Source: Cytophagaceae bacterium | Lineage (GTDB): Bacteria; Bacteroidota; Bacteroidia; Cytophagales; Spirosomataceae | NCBI GenBank assembly: GCA_016722655.1 | Contig: JADKIR010000005.1 | Location: 310,001 to 374,000, forward strand | Direction of reading: 5' to 3' | Length of the DNA stretch: 64,000 nucleotides | Shown here: piece by piece, positions 1 to 8,474 of the stretch | Position numbering within the stretch: the first letter of the stretch is position 1 | Layout: every line of letters begins with the position of its first letter | Notes under the pieces: model-generated | What the model saw: the letters and a program-made list of their open reading frames with translations, nothing else | What the model was told of the DNA's origin: nothing | The model's database searches: none | Program-made: the position numbers and the translations under genes

Positions 1-1143
1 CAGTTTTTTATCAAATTGCTCAAGTGCTACCGGAACCAAATCAGGATGTGCTACCCAGGTACCATCAAATCCATTTTCAGCTTCCATTTTTTTATCTTCC
101 TGTACATTTTTTATGGCTATATCATTGATTTGGGCATTTCTTCTGTTCGGAATAAAAGCCGCCATCCCGCCAACGGCATGAGCACCTCTGCGGTGACAGG
201 TCTTCACCAATAAACTTGTGTAAGCTTTCATAAACGGCACTCTCATCGTGACCAAAGCCCTGTCTGGAAGGATGAAATCCGGATTCTTGCTGAATTTTTT
301 GATTACACTAAAAATATAATCCCAGCGGCCCGCATTGAGTCCTGCAAGATGATCTTTTAATTCATAAATAATTTCATCCATTTCGAAGGCCGCCAGTATA
401 GTTTCAATCAATACCGTGGCTTTTATGGTGCCTATGGGTAAACCCAGGTATTTTTGAGCTTCTACAAAAACTTCATTCCATAAAGCTGCCTCTTTGTGTC
501 CTTCTAGTTTTGGTAAATAATAATAGGTACCTGAACCTCTTTCGGAAAGCGTTTGATGATTATGGAACAGATATAGGGCAAAATCAAACAGCGAAGCTGA
601 AACTGGTTCATCTTCAAACCTAAAATGTTCTTCCAACAGGTGCCAGCCCCGTGGCCTTACCAGAAGAACAGCCAGGTTTTCTCCCAGTTTGTATTTTTTT
701 TCCGGTGTTTCGAAGGTTAAAGTCCTAAGATTGGCATCAATCAAATTTTGCTGACCATTGATGCAATTGTCCCAGGTTGGGGAATTGGAATCTTCGAAAT
801 CTGCCATAAAAACCTTTGCACCAGAATTTAGGGCATTGATAATCATTTTTTTATCTACAGGACCGGTGATTTCGGTTCGTCTATCCTGTAGGTCATCCGG
901 TATGGGGCCAACTTTCCAATCCGAAATCCGGATTTTTTCCGTTTCTTTCAAAAATCTTGGGAGCTCATCTGCTTCCAGCTTTTTTTGCCTGATTATGCGA
1001 TTCGCCAAAAGTTCTTTTCTCTTATTTCGAAATTTACTTTCGAGGTGAGTGACAAACTCTATTGCCTCGGGAGTAAGGATTTTCGAAACAATTGGATTGG
1101 TCTCGTTGATTATTTTGTAATTGCCATTAATTAAGGTTTCCAT
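1..1143 (-). CDS. aceB: Malate synthase A, 3' part missing at window edge
   Basis: The reverse strand reads open from an ATG at 1143 to the left edge, about 381 codons, so the C-terminal part (full length is usually about 530 residues) lies outside. Malate synthase condenses glyoxylate with acetyl-CoA to malate in the glyoxylate shunt, in the cytoplasm. Family segments visible include an N-terminal ILTPEAIEFV stretch, KVFMADFEDSNSPTWDN, LLVRPRGWHLLEEH, GTIKATVLIETILAAFEMDE, HLAGLNAGRWDYIFS and GGMAAFIPNRR. These contain the conserved arginine and the acidic magnesium-binding region of the family. Isocitrate lyase would be expected just beyond the edge, but that is inference. A possible -7 element TATGTTTG (reverse strand) lies about 32 bp upstream, without a clear -33 box. 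Confidence 0.93.
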   Translation of the reverse strand, partial: METLINGNYKIINETNPIVSKILTPEAIEFVTHLESKFRNKRKELLANRIIRQKKLEADELPRFLKETEKIRISDWKVGPIPDDLQDRRTEITGPVDKKMIINALNSGAKVFMADFEDSNSPTWDNCINGQQNLIDANLRTLTFETPEKKYKLGENLAVLLVRPRGWHLLEEHFRFEDEPVSASLFDFALYLFHNHQTLSERGSGTYYYLPKLEGHKEAALWNEVFVEAQKYLGLPIGTIKATVLIETILAAFEMDEIIYELKDHLAGLNAGRWDYIFSVIKKFSKNPDFILPDRALVTMRVPFMKAYTSLLVKTCHRRGAHAVGGMAAFIPNRRNAQINDIAIKNVQEDKKMEAENGFDGTWVAHPDLVPVALEQFDKKL

Positions 1144-1442
1144 AAAATGATCTGATAAAATGTAAATGATGATTCAAACATAAAAACGAAAAAACACATT
1201 TCAGCGAAAATTCGCAAATATTTTTATTTACATCTTGATTTTTTGTTAAATTCTTAAAATAGTACAATAATGTTGTATTTTTAAAAGACATTTTATCAGT
1301 GCATTACAATGAAATGCAAGAATATTATATAGGATTAGTATAATTTGGAAACTAACAGAAATTACATTTTTTGATTATTATGAAAGAAATCCAAACGGTC
1401 ATGAACTAATATTTTATCAAAATGGTTGAAATAATTAGCAAT

Positions 1443-1817
1443 GGGGACGACCGGTTTTGACGGCATGATGCCATTGCGAGTATAAGCATGTATGGAGTTG
1501 GTGGAAGGTCTCCATTTAAAAAATCTACCGAACAATAACTGGCAATACTCAGTATGCCATGGCTGCTTAATTTCGGAGTAAATTAGCATTTGCCATCGTT
1601 CCTCTTTTGCTAACCTCTGTTGCGGGAGATCAAGGAGCGTCGAAAATAGAGAGGCGTTTCAGTGCGGACTTCTGATTCTGAAATAGTAAACGAGAAGATA
1701 AGGTGAGGGTTAGGTACGTCAGACGGCTTCCCGAACTCGAAAATTAAGACTGACTAAACATGTAGAAGGCTCGACAGTAGCCGTGTTCGGACCAGGGTTC
1801 GAATCCCTGCGTCTCCA
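1443..1817 (+). ncRNA. ssrA: tmRNA (transfer-messenger RNA)
   Basis: The 5' end GGGGACG and the 3' end CGTCTCC can pair over seven bases (one G-U), giving a tRNA-like acceptor stem with discriminator A at 1817. The T-arm GGTTCGAATCC lies just before the 3' end. CCA is not encoded. The internal tag frame at 1541-1570 reads GNTQYAMAA followed by TAA, closely matching the GE-SYAMAA type tag known from Cytophaga. tmRNA with SmpB rescues stalled ribosomes and marks the nascent chain for proteolysis. Length is about 375 nt, normal for one-piece tmRNA. A strong terminator follows directly. Confidence 0.96.
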
Positions 1818-1821
1818 CTCT

Positions 1822-1858
1822 AAAATCGCAATCATTTTATTGGTTGCGATTTTTTTTT
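1822..1858 (+). terminator. Intrinsic terminator of tmRNA
   Basis: The inverted repeat AAAATCGCAA / TTGCGATTTT with a 12-nt loop is followed by a run of Ts, five bases after the tmRNA 3' end. Confidence 0.85.
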
Positions 1859-2039
1859 GCTAAGTATTTATTCTAAAATCCCCTACTTAACGAAATCTCA
1901 AACTCCCACAATCTTTTATTTTATCCCTACCTATCCTTTAAATAAAATAATCATTCAGAAAAATGAATTTGAAATTAAAAATCAGGAACTTTATGATTCG
2001 TTTTTAAAAGTTATTTACAAATATTTTAAACCAAAAAAT

Positions 2040-4766
2040 ATGAAAAAACTATTGCTATTGTTATTACTGGTTACAAATTGGGCAATTGCTCAAACCAAAC
2101 AATACCCCAACATTGATATTCCTTATAAGAAATTTGTATTGGAAAACGGACTAACCGTAATTGTTCACGAAGACCATAAACTCCCTATTGCTTCTTTCAA
2201 TATCTGGTATCATGTAGGAAGTAAAAATGAAAAACAAGGAAAGACCGGTTTTGCACACCTTTTTGAACACATTATGTTTACCAGCACTGAGCACTGGAGC
2301 AATTTTGACGAAGTAATGCAAACTGTCGGCGGTGGAAACAATAATGGAACCACTAACAACGACCGAACCAATTACTTTGAAACCTTTACCAATACCGGTT
2401 TGGAGAGAGTTTTATGGGTAGAGGCCGACAGAATGGGATTTCTGTTGAAAGGACTCGACAGCACAAAAATTGAGATTCAGCGAGGTGTAGTACAAAACGA
2501 GAAACGTCAGGGAGATAACCAACCCTATGCCATTGCTGAAGAATTGACAGTAAAGGCTACTTATCCCAGCGGACATCCCTATTCCTGGACAGTGATTGGG
2601 AGTATGGCCGACCTGAGTGCAGCCAGTGTGAATGACGTAAAGGAATGGTTCAGAACCTATTATGGACCCAATAATGCCGTGGTAGCCATTGCCGGAGATG
2701 TAAATGCTGAGAATGTAATGGAATTGGTGAAAAAGTATTTTGGAGAAATTCCCGCCAGCCCTCCAATCGCGAAATTCACACAGAATATCGCAAAAATGAA
2801 AGGTCTTACTTACCAACAAGCACAGGACCGGGTTCCTCAGGCTCGATTACAAAAAACCTGGAACGTCCCGGCTTGGGGTACTGTTGAACTTACCCAATTG
2901 AATTTGTTGGGTGATATTTTGACCAACGGTAAATCATCAAGATTGTATAAAAGATTGGTTTTGGATGAAGATTTGGCTACAAACGTGTTTTTCTATACCA
3001 ATGAAGGGGAAATTGGCGGACAATTTTATCTTTTTGCTGATGCCAAACCTGGAGTTAGTCTGAAAAAAATCAACAATATCATCAATGAGGAGTTGAAGAA
3101 AATATTTACTAACGGTGTAACGGTAGAAGCAGTAGAAAGAACTAAAACCAATTATTTCGTACAATTACTGAAAGGTTTGGAAACAATCGGAGGTTTTGGT
3201 GGAAAAAGCGACTGGTTGGCCATGAGTGAAACATACGGAGGGAGTCCTGACGCCTATAAAACCATTTTGGAATACATCAAAAAAGCGAATCCTGCCGGGA
3301 CAAAAAAAGTTGCCAATGATTGGTTGAGTGATGGGGAATACGTTTTGGAGATATTGCCCTATCCCGATTTCACAACCACAGAAACCAAAATAGACCGTAC
3401 TGCAATGCCTCCGGTAGCTAAGCCTTCAGCAGCCAGGTTTCCGGCAATCAAGACTTTCAGCTTGAGCAATGGCCTTAAAGTATATCTTGCCGAAAAACAT
3501 GAACTGCCTTTAGTAAATATGATTACTACCTTTGGAGGTGGTTTTACAGCGGATAAATTTGCCCAATTAGGCACAGCTAAAATGACAGGTACCATGATGC
3601 TCGAAGGTACCGCCACTAAAACAGGAACTCAGATCAGTGATTTGTTGAATTCTTTGGGTACTACGCTTTACAGCAGTGCCGGAGTGGACAATTCGGTTAT
3701 AAATATGAGTTGCCTTAAAACCAGCTTTGATGCCTCTCTGGCACTTTATTCCGATGTTTTGCTGCATCCTTCTTTTCCTGAAAAAGATTTTGAAAGAGTA
3801 AAAAAAGAACAATTGCTGGCAATAGATCAGGAAAAAGCCTCTCCAGGCAGACTGGGAAGAAGAGTTTTGCCCGCTTTGCTTTACCCTGCTGATCATGCCT
3901 ATAATATGCCTTTGACCGGTACCGGCACCGCAGAATCGGTTGCTAAAATTTCCAGAAATAGTTTGCAGAAGTTTCATGAGACGTGGTTTGTACCCAATAA
4001 CGGATTTATGGTTGTAGTAGGAGATATTACCGAGGCCGAGCTGAAAACTAAACTTGAGAAAAGTTTGGTAAACTGGAAATCCAAAGCAACTCCGGCAATC
4101 GCAATTGGTGATGCTCCTTTGGCGGCATCCCCTGCGGTTTACATCATCGATAAGCCTGAGGCTTCGCAATCTCAAATTTTTGCCGGACATACTTCGCTTT
4201 CGGCCAAAGACAAGGACATCGATGCTTTTGGATTGATGAACAATATTTTAGGTGGAACATTCCTCTCCAGATTAAACATGAACCTGAGAGAAGATAAACA
4301 CTGGAGCTATGGTGCGGGATCAAATATATCGCCTACCAAAGGCCCGGGGATGTTTTTGGCCAATACAGGTGTACAAACCGACAAAACCAAAGAGAGTGTG
4401 GTTGAAATATTGAAAGAACTGACTCAAATCAATGATAGCAAGCCTATTGCACAAGATGAATTTGAGAAAGAAAAAAATGGAGCCATTTTATCAATTCCGG
4501 GGGATTGGCAAACCAATAATGGTATCATCGGCTTTTTGCAGAGAAGTATCCTATTTGATCGTGGACTGGATTATCCTAACCAATACGCGACCAATCTTGA
4601 AAACTTAAGCCTTAGCGACATGCACAATGTGGCAAAGAAAGTTGTAAAAGCTCAGAACATTACCTGGCTGATAGTGGGTGATCGTGCAAAAATTGAAAGC
4701 GGAATTAGAGAGCTAAATCTCGGACCCGTAAAAATCCTGGATAAAGACGGAAAGGAAATCAAGTAA
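2040..4766 (+). CDS. M16 family zinc metallopeptidase, two-domain (PqqL-like)
   Basis: A secreted 908-residue protein with two tandem M16 (insulinase/pitrilysin) halves. I chose the ATG at 2040, not an in-frame start 61 codons upstream, because it gives a clean signal peptide (MKKLLLLLLLVTNWAIAQ). The first half holds the inverted zinc motif HLFEH at residues 73-77, with the third ligand expected in the VVQNEK segment. The second half begins near FSLSNGLKVYLAEKHELP and has MTGTMMLEGT at the equivalent place, so it is catalytically inactive and shapes the chamber, as in other M16 proteins. It probably degrades peptides in the periplasm. It is a single gene between the tmRNA terminator and its own terminator. 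Confidence 0.9.
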   Translation: MKKLLLLLLLVTNWAIAQTKQYPNIDIPYKKFVLENGLTVIVHEDHKLPIASFNIWYHVGSKNEKQGKTGFAHLFEHIMFTSTEHWSNFDEVMQTVGGGNNNGTTNNDRTNYFETFTNTGLERVLWVEADRMGFLLKGLDSTKIEIQRGVVQNEKRQGDNQPYAIAEELTVKATYPSGHPYSWTVIGSMADLSAASVNDVKEWFRTYYGPNNAVVAIAGDVNAENVMELVKKYFGEIPASPPIAKFTQNIAKMKGLTYQQAQDRVPQARLQKTWNVPAWGTVELTQLNLLGDILTNGKSSRLYKRLVLDEDLATNVFFYTNEGEIGGQFYLFADAKPGVSLKKINNIINEELKKIFTNGVTVEAVERTKTNYFVQLLKGLETIGGFGGKSDWLAMSETYGGSPDAYKTILEYIKKANPAGTKKVANDWLSDGEYVLEILPYPDFTTTETKIDRTAMPPVAKPSAARFPAIKTFSLSNGLKVYLAEKHELPLVNMITTFGGGFTADKFAQLGTAKMTGTMMLEGTATKTGTQISDLLNSLGTTLYSSAGVDNSVINMSCLKTSFDASLALYSDVLLHPSFPEKDFERVKKEQLLAIDQEKASPGRLGRRVLPALLYPADHAYNMPLTGTGTAESVAKISRNSLQKFHETWFVPNNGFMVVVGDITEAELKTKLEKSLVNWKSKATPAIAIGDAPLAASPAVYIIDKPEASQSQIFAGHTSLSAKDKDIDAFGLMNNILGGTFLSRLNMNLREDKHWSYGAGSNISPTKGPGMFLANTGVQTDKTKESVVEILKELTQINDSKPIAQDEFEKEKNGAILSIPGDWQTNNGIIGFLQRSILFDRGLDYPNQYATNLENLSLSDMHNVAKKVVKAQNITWLIVGDRAKIESGIRELNLGPVKILDKDGKEIK

Positions 4767-4770
4767 AAAG

Positions 4771-4803
4771 AAAGGCCAATCTGAGAATTCGGATTGGCCT
4801 TTT
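4771..4803 (+). terminator. Intrinsic terminator after M16 peptidase
   Basis: AAAGGCCAATC pairs with GATTGGCCTTT around a 10-nt loop, five bases after the stop codon. The T tract is short. Confidence 0.75.
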
Positions 4804-4914
4804 GCCCAAATTCTACAATAAAATATTTCTAAAAAGAGTTCCCAATAATAAATCACATAGTTTCAGTTCATTAAAAAACTGTTTATTTACACCAGAATAT
4901 TCGCAATTGTTTTC

Positions 4915-7900
4915 TTAATTGGGGCATGAGGCGATTTGTGCAGTAAAGGTGGTTCCTTTTGCCTCAAATCCATTTTTTAAAAGAATACTTTTCCCAGAAT
5001 AAATAATAGTTTTCGCATTAATATTAGCATCCGTTTCGATTGGGTTTAAGGCTTGGTAATATGAATTTGAAGTAATAGTTTTGGGTATTACCCTTGAATT
5101 TGGACAAAAATTAAAAATACAACTATTCGATAAATATAAACTTGAGATTTCCTGAGGATTTGGGATTCCAGAAATAATTTTAATATTGTCCATTAATCCA
5201 ACAAACGAATTCAGATTATCGTATTTACTACCAATACTATATGTCAGTGGGTAGTTATAAAAACTTGGGTATTGTCCACCCTGATGCCGAATACTATTAT
5301 CAAGGTTTTGATTTATATAAATATCATAACCGTTACTTAAAAATTGTACTGAAATAAAATACCATTGCCCCGGAATTAATGTTGAATTAGAGGAAAATGT
5401 CCTCAAAGTTGAATTTAAGAAATATTCACCATTTTTATTTGCTACTATTTTCAGCCCACTCTGTGTTTTCAAAAGATAAATTGAATAATAATTTAGGATA
5501 TTCCCCATTCTAAAAAGAACTATTTTATCAAAATTTTCAGCTTTTATCCAAGTTGAAAAATTAATACTTGTTGGTTTTAAAGTAGAATCATAAAATTCAT
5601 ACCTTGATAATTCCGAAAATTTTGCAGCGTTTTCAAAATTCCCAAACCTATCTGAATCTAGAAATACACTTGTAGAATTTGAGCCTTTATAATTTGGTTG
5701 AATAATTTGATTATTGAATGGTAAGCATTCAGCCAGCTTGGGCTTTACATAAAACTTTATTGTATCATTTAATTCTACCAATCCGCAGTGGTTTTTAATT
5801 CTATTCAAAACCATATAATTCTCACCACTTTTATATGGCATAGTCCTTTGAGTTGGAATAATACTATTTAACAACCTAGCATAATCATTTATTTGTTCAA
5901 TTCCATTGATATTGTATTTAAAATCGAACGGACCTCTCCCTGAAAACTTTAAACTGTATTTTAGCATATCCCCCTGATCAACAATATATTCACCTAAGGG
6001 TGGCAATACTACACCCGGCAAATTTTCGCAAATCCTATATTGACACTCAGTTATTGAACTAAAAAGTCTGTTTACAATGGTGTCATTAATTGCACCACTG
6101 AAAATTTTAAAATCATCCAATAAGCCAATAAATGAATTTCTCTCAGAGCCAGTTTTTTTTCCAATGTAGAAAGGGAACTCAATATTGTAAGCGAAAATAA
6201 AATTAATTTTAGTATCTATAAATAGCTTATTGTCTAGATATATTTTAAGGTTACCAACACTGAAAAGGTTACCACTATTAAATATTAAAACCAATTGATG
6301 CCAAGAATTATCAAGGTTATTTACTATGAAATCAAAATTGTAATTCTCTTGCAGTTTTTGAAAAACAATTCTGTAGTTATTCCCATTCAATTTCTCCAGA
6401 AATAGCCGATCTTCAAAATTACCAGAAGTTACAAAGTCAAAGAATTCATATTTTTGATTTACAACCATTAGATTTGATGTCTTAAACCTGAAACTTACAC
6501 TGTAGTTTCTTGGGTTACCATCTTTAATAATAGTTGAAACAGTTGAATTTGTATTTAAAGAAACTGACTTACCAAGACCATCATTTAAATAAGAAATACC
6601 TACACTGGTAGTTGAATTTGAAAAATAATCATTAGTATTATCGTTAAAATTATAACATCTTATTTGAACAGGGGATGTAAAAAAATCCATCGTGTCAGCT
6701 AAAAAGCCGGATCCACATTGCCCGCTTAAATGGTTAATGCTTTCATATTTTTCATTATTTAACATATGAAAGGTATATTGGCTATAATTGGAGCCGCTAT
6801 ATGGCTGATTTGGATTAATATTCTGTGTCCAAGCTAATGTTATTTTTGGAATTTGACTGCCAATTTGATAAACTAATCTATCTAGCCAAAAAGATTCAAA
6901 TAACACATTTTCATAAACTTCAGATACCCCTGGATTGTCAATTCTAAACCCTGGCAAATTTGCTTTTGGAATTGTATCACAAAAAGAAACTGTACAGGAC
7001 TCTTGATTTGCTAATTCATGAATTTTGGAATTATTGAAACTCCCTGATAAGTATCGGAAATGATCTATCGAACCAGTAAAAAAATTAGTTCCCAATAGAT
7101 TCTTTCCAATAAATAATTTTGAATTTATTCCATAATCAGGAACTTCAAAATCATTCTGGGTTATTGATTCTTCATGATTATAATTTGATCCTATTGTAAC
7201 CTTTGAACTATCCTTTGAAATCCACAATTTTTGCCAAACATTATTATGAGATGGGATTCGAGTTTGGTAGATTCTGTTTCCCCTTAATTTGCATGTAAAA
7301 ACAAACTCATTCTGAATCAACTCAAGCTTTTGAGCTGAATTGTGCTCAGATCCCAAGTTTAGGATAGTTTGGGATGTTCCACTTATTTGTTCAGGTTTCA
7401 CCCATATTGAAATTAAATAATTCTCACCGATTAAGTCTCTACCAGAATATTCCAAATAGTCATCAATTCCATTTAAATGAATTGCATTATTTACTTTCCC
7501 TATTCTATCTTCAGTGTATTGGAACCTTGCATTTGAGAATTCCTGACCACTTTGCTGGTCATCCAGAGAATTATCAAAAGGAATACAAGAGACAAGTCTT
7601 CTATCTCTTGAATATACTAGGTAGTCAATATTGTTTTTTATGACTTTCCCAGTTCCGCAAGTATTTCTGACAGTAGCCAAATCTATGCTAAAGGACTCAC
7701 TATAATGAACAAAATGCCTCCAATCATATAAGTTATTATCAGCTGTATATTCATATACCCCATCCTCGATTGTAAAATAAAAAGGGGGAGTTCCAGTAAA
7801 TTTTATTTTCGGAATAAACTCTTGTCTTTCCTCTTCTCTAATCATAAAATTATCAGTGACAAATTCTGCGGTGGGTAATTCACAATTTTGTACTTGGGGT

Positions 7901-8430
7901 ACAAAATGCTTAATTGTGGTTGAGGTCTCCCCCCCCATTGTGTTTATATAATATGTATCTGGTAAGTTACTTTCATTTCTTATTCCAACTAAATAATAAG
8001 CACCAGAAAATGCGTTCTTTAATTGTAATCTCAATTCTTGCTGCGTGTCCGTACATTGTATTGGTCCACTAAACATAGCTTGACAAGCATCAAAATATGT
8101 TGTAGAAAAAGGACCCCATATTGAGCCATTTATATTGACATGATTATTAGTTCCAATCCAAAGCTCTCCTCCAACTGGATCTAAATTTTCAACTTTAACT
8201 AATAACCAGGTTTCATTTTGAATACCTCCGGTAATACATCCCCAATTTACATTAGGGCCTCCAGTTCCAAAGGTATTATCATTAATAACTGTGGGCGTAG
8301 AAAAATTAGAGTTATAGGTAACAAAATCTGAATTAACATTTAAATTACTACAGAAATATTTTGGATTTGGACAAATTTGTGAAACAGCTTCACAAACTAT
8401 AAGTACCATAAAAATAGTTTTTCTTATCAT
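4915..8430 (-). CDS. Secreted multi-LamG protein with C-terminal 3-coathanger-like domain
   Basis: A 1171-residue exported protein. The ATG at 8430 gives a signal peptide (MIRKTIFMVLIVCEAVSQ); an upstream TTG nine codons earlier is less likely. After a Cys-containing N-terminal module (about residues 20-190) come three LamG/concanavalin A-like modules, near residues 280-480, 580-800 and 905-1110. Each opens with a cysteine plus a CxPFxN- or CYNFND-like start and contains the S-W-K or ISIWVKPEQI type strand. The last 45 residues (YSGKSILLKNGFEAKGTTFTA) match the '3-coathanger stack' domain found at the C-terminus of many Cytophagales surface proteins. LamG folds bind carbohydrates or proteins, so adhesion or polysaccharide binding is likely; no catalytic domain is visible. 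It lies downstream of the GH92 gene on the same strand, 44 bp away. Confidence 0.75.
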   Translation of the reverse strand: MIRKTIFMVLIVCEAVSQICPNPKYFCSNLNVNSDFVTYNSNFSTPTVINDNTFGTGGPNVNWGCITGGIQNETWLLVKVENLDPVGGELWIGTNNHVNINGSIWGPFSTTYFDACQAMFSGPIQCTDTQQELRLQLKNAFSGAYYLVGIRNESNLPDTYYINTMGGETSTTIKHFVPQVQNCELPTAEFVTDNFMIREEERQEFIPKIKFTGTPPFYFTIEDGVYEYTADNNLYDWRHFVHYSESFSIDLATVRNTCGTGKVIKNNIDYLVYSRDRRLVSCIPFDNSLDDQQSGQEFSNARFQYTEDRIGKVNNAIHLNGIDDYLEYSGRDLIGENYLISIWVKPEQISGTSQTILNLGSEHNSAQKLELIQNEFVFTCKLRGNRIYQTRIPSHNNVWQKLWISKDSSKVTIGSNYNHEESITQNDFEVPDYGINSKLFIGKNLLGTNFFTGSIDHFRYLSGSFNNSKIHELANQESCTVSFCDTIPKANLPGFRIDNPGVSEVYENVLFESFWLDRLVYQIGSQIPKITLAWTQNINPNQPYSGSNYSQYTFHMLNNEKYESINHLSGQCGSGFLADTMDFFTSPVQIRCYNFNDNTNDYFSNSTTSVGISYLNDGLGKSVSLNTNSTVSTIIKDGNPRNYSVSFRFKTSNLMVVNQKYEFFDFVTSGNFEDRLFLEKLNGNNYRIVFQKLQENYNFDFIVNNLDNSWHQLVLIFNSGNLFSVGNLKIYLDNKLFIDTKINFIFAYNIEFPFYIGKKTGSERNSFIGLLDDFKIFSGAINDTIVNRLFSSITECQYRICENLPGVVLPPLGEYIVDQGDMLKYSLKFSGRGPFDFKYNINGIEQINDYARLLNSIIPTQRTMPYKSGENYMVLNRIKNHCGLVELNDTIKFYVKPKLAECLPFNNQIIQPNYKGSNSTSVFLDSDRFGNFENAAKFSELSRYEFYDSTLKPTSINFSTWIKAENFDKIVLFRMGNILNYYSIYLLKTQSGLKIVANKNGEYFLNSTLRTFSSNSTLIPGQWYFISVQFLSNGYDIYINQNLDNSIRHQGGQYPSFYNYPLTYSIGSKYDNLNSFVGLMDNIKIISGIPNPQEISSLYLSNSCIFNFCPNSRVIPKTITSNSYYQALNPIETDANINAKTIIYSGKSILLKNGFEAKGTTFTAQIASCPN

Positions 8431-8474
8431 GGGATTTGTAATTAATTTCAGGTTCAAATTTAATTATTTATTTC

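Noticed and set aside
1362..1589. 75-codon reverse-strand reading frame
   Set aside because: It lies inside the tmRNA and upstream region; the tmRNA structure explains the sequence.
1857..2039. N-terminal extension of the M16 peptidase
   Set aside because: A clean signal peptide starts at 2040, and the extension begins inside the tmRNA terminator.
2412..4190. Reverse-strand reading frames within the M16 gene
   Set aside because: They are shadows of the well-supported forward peptidase; no family is recognised.
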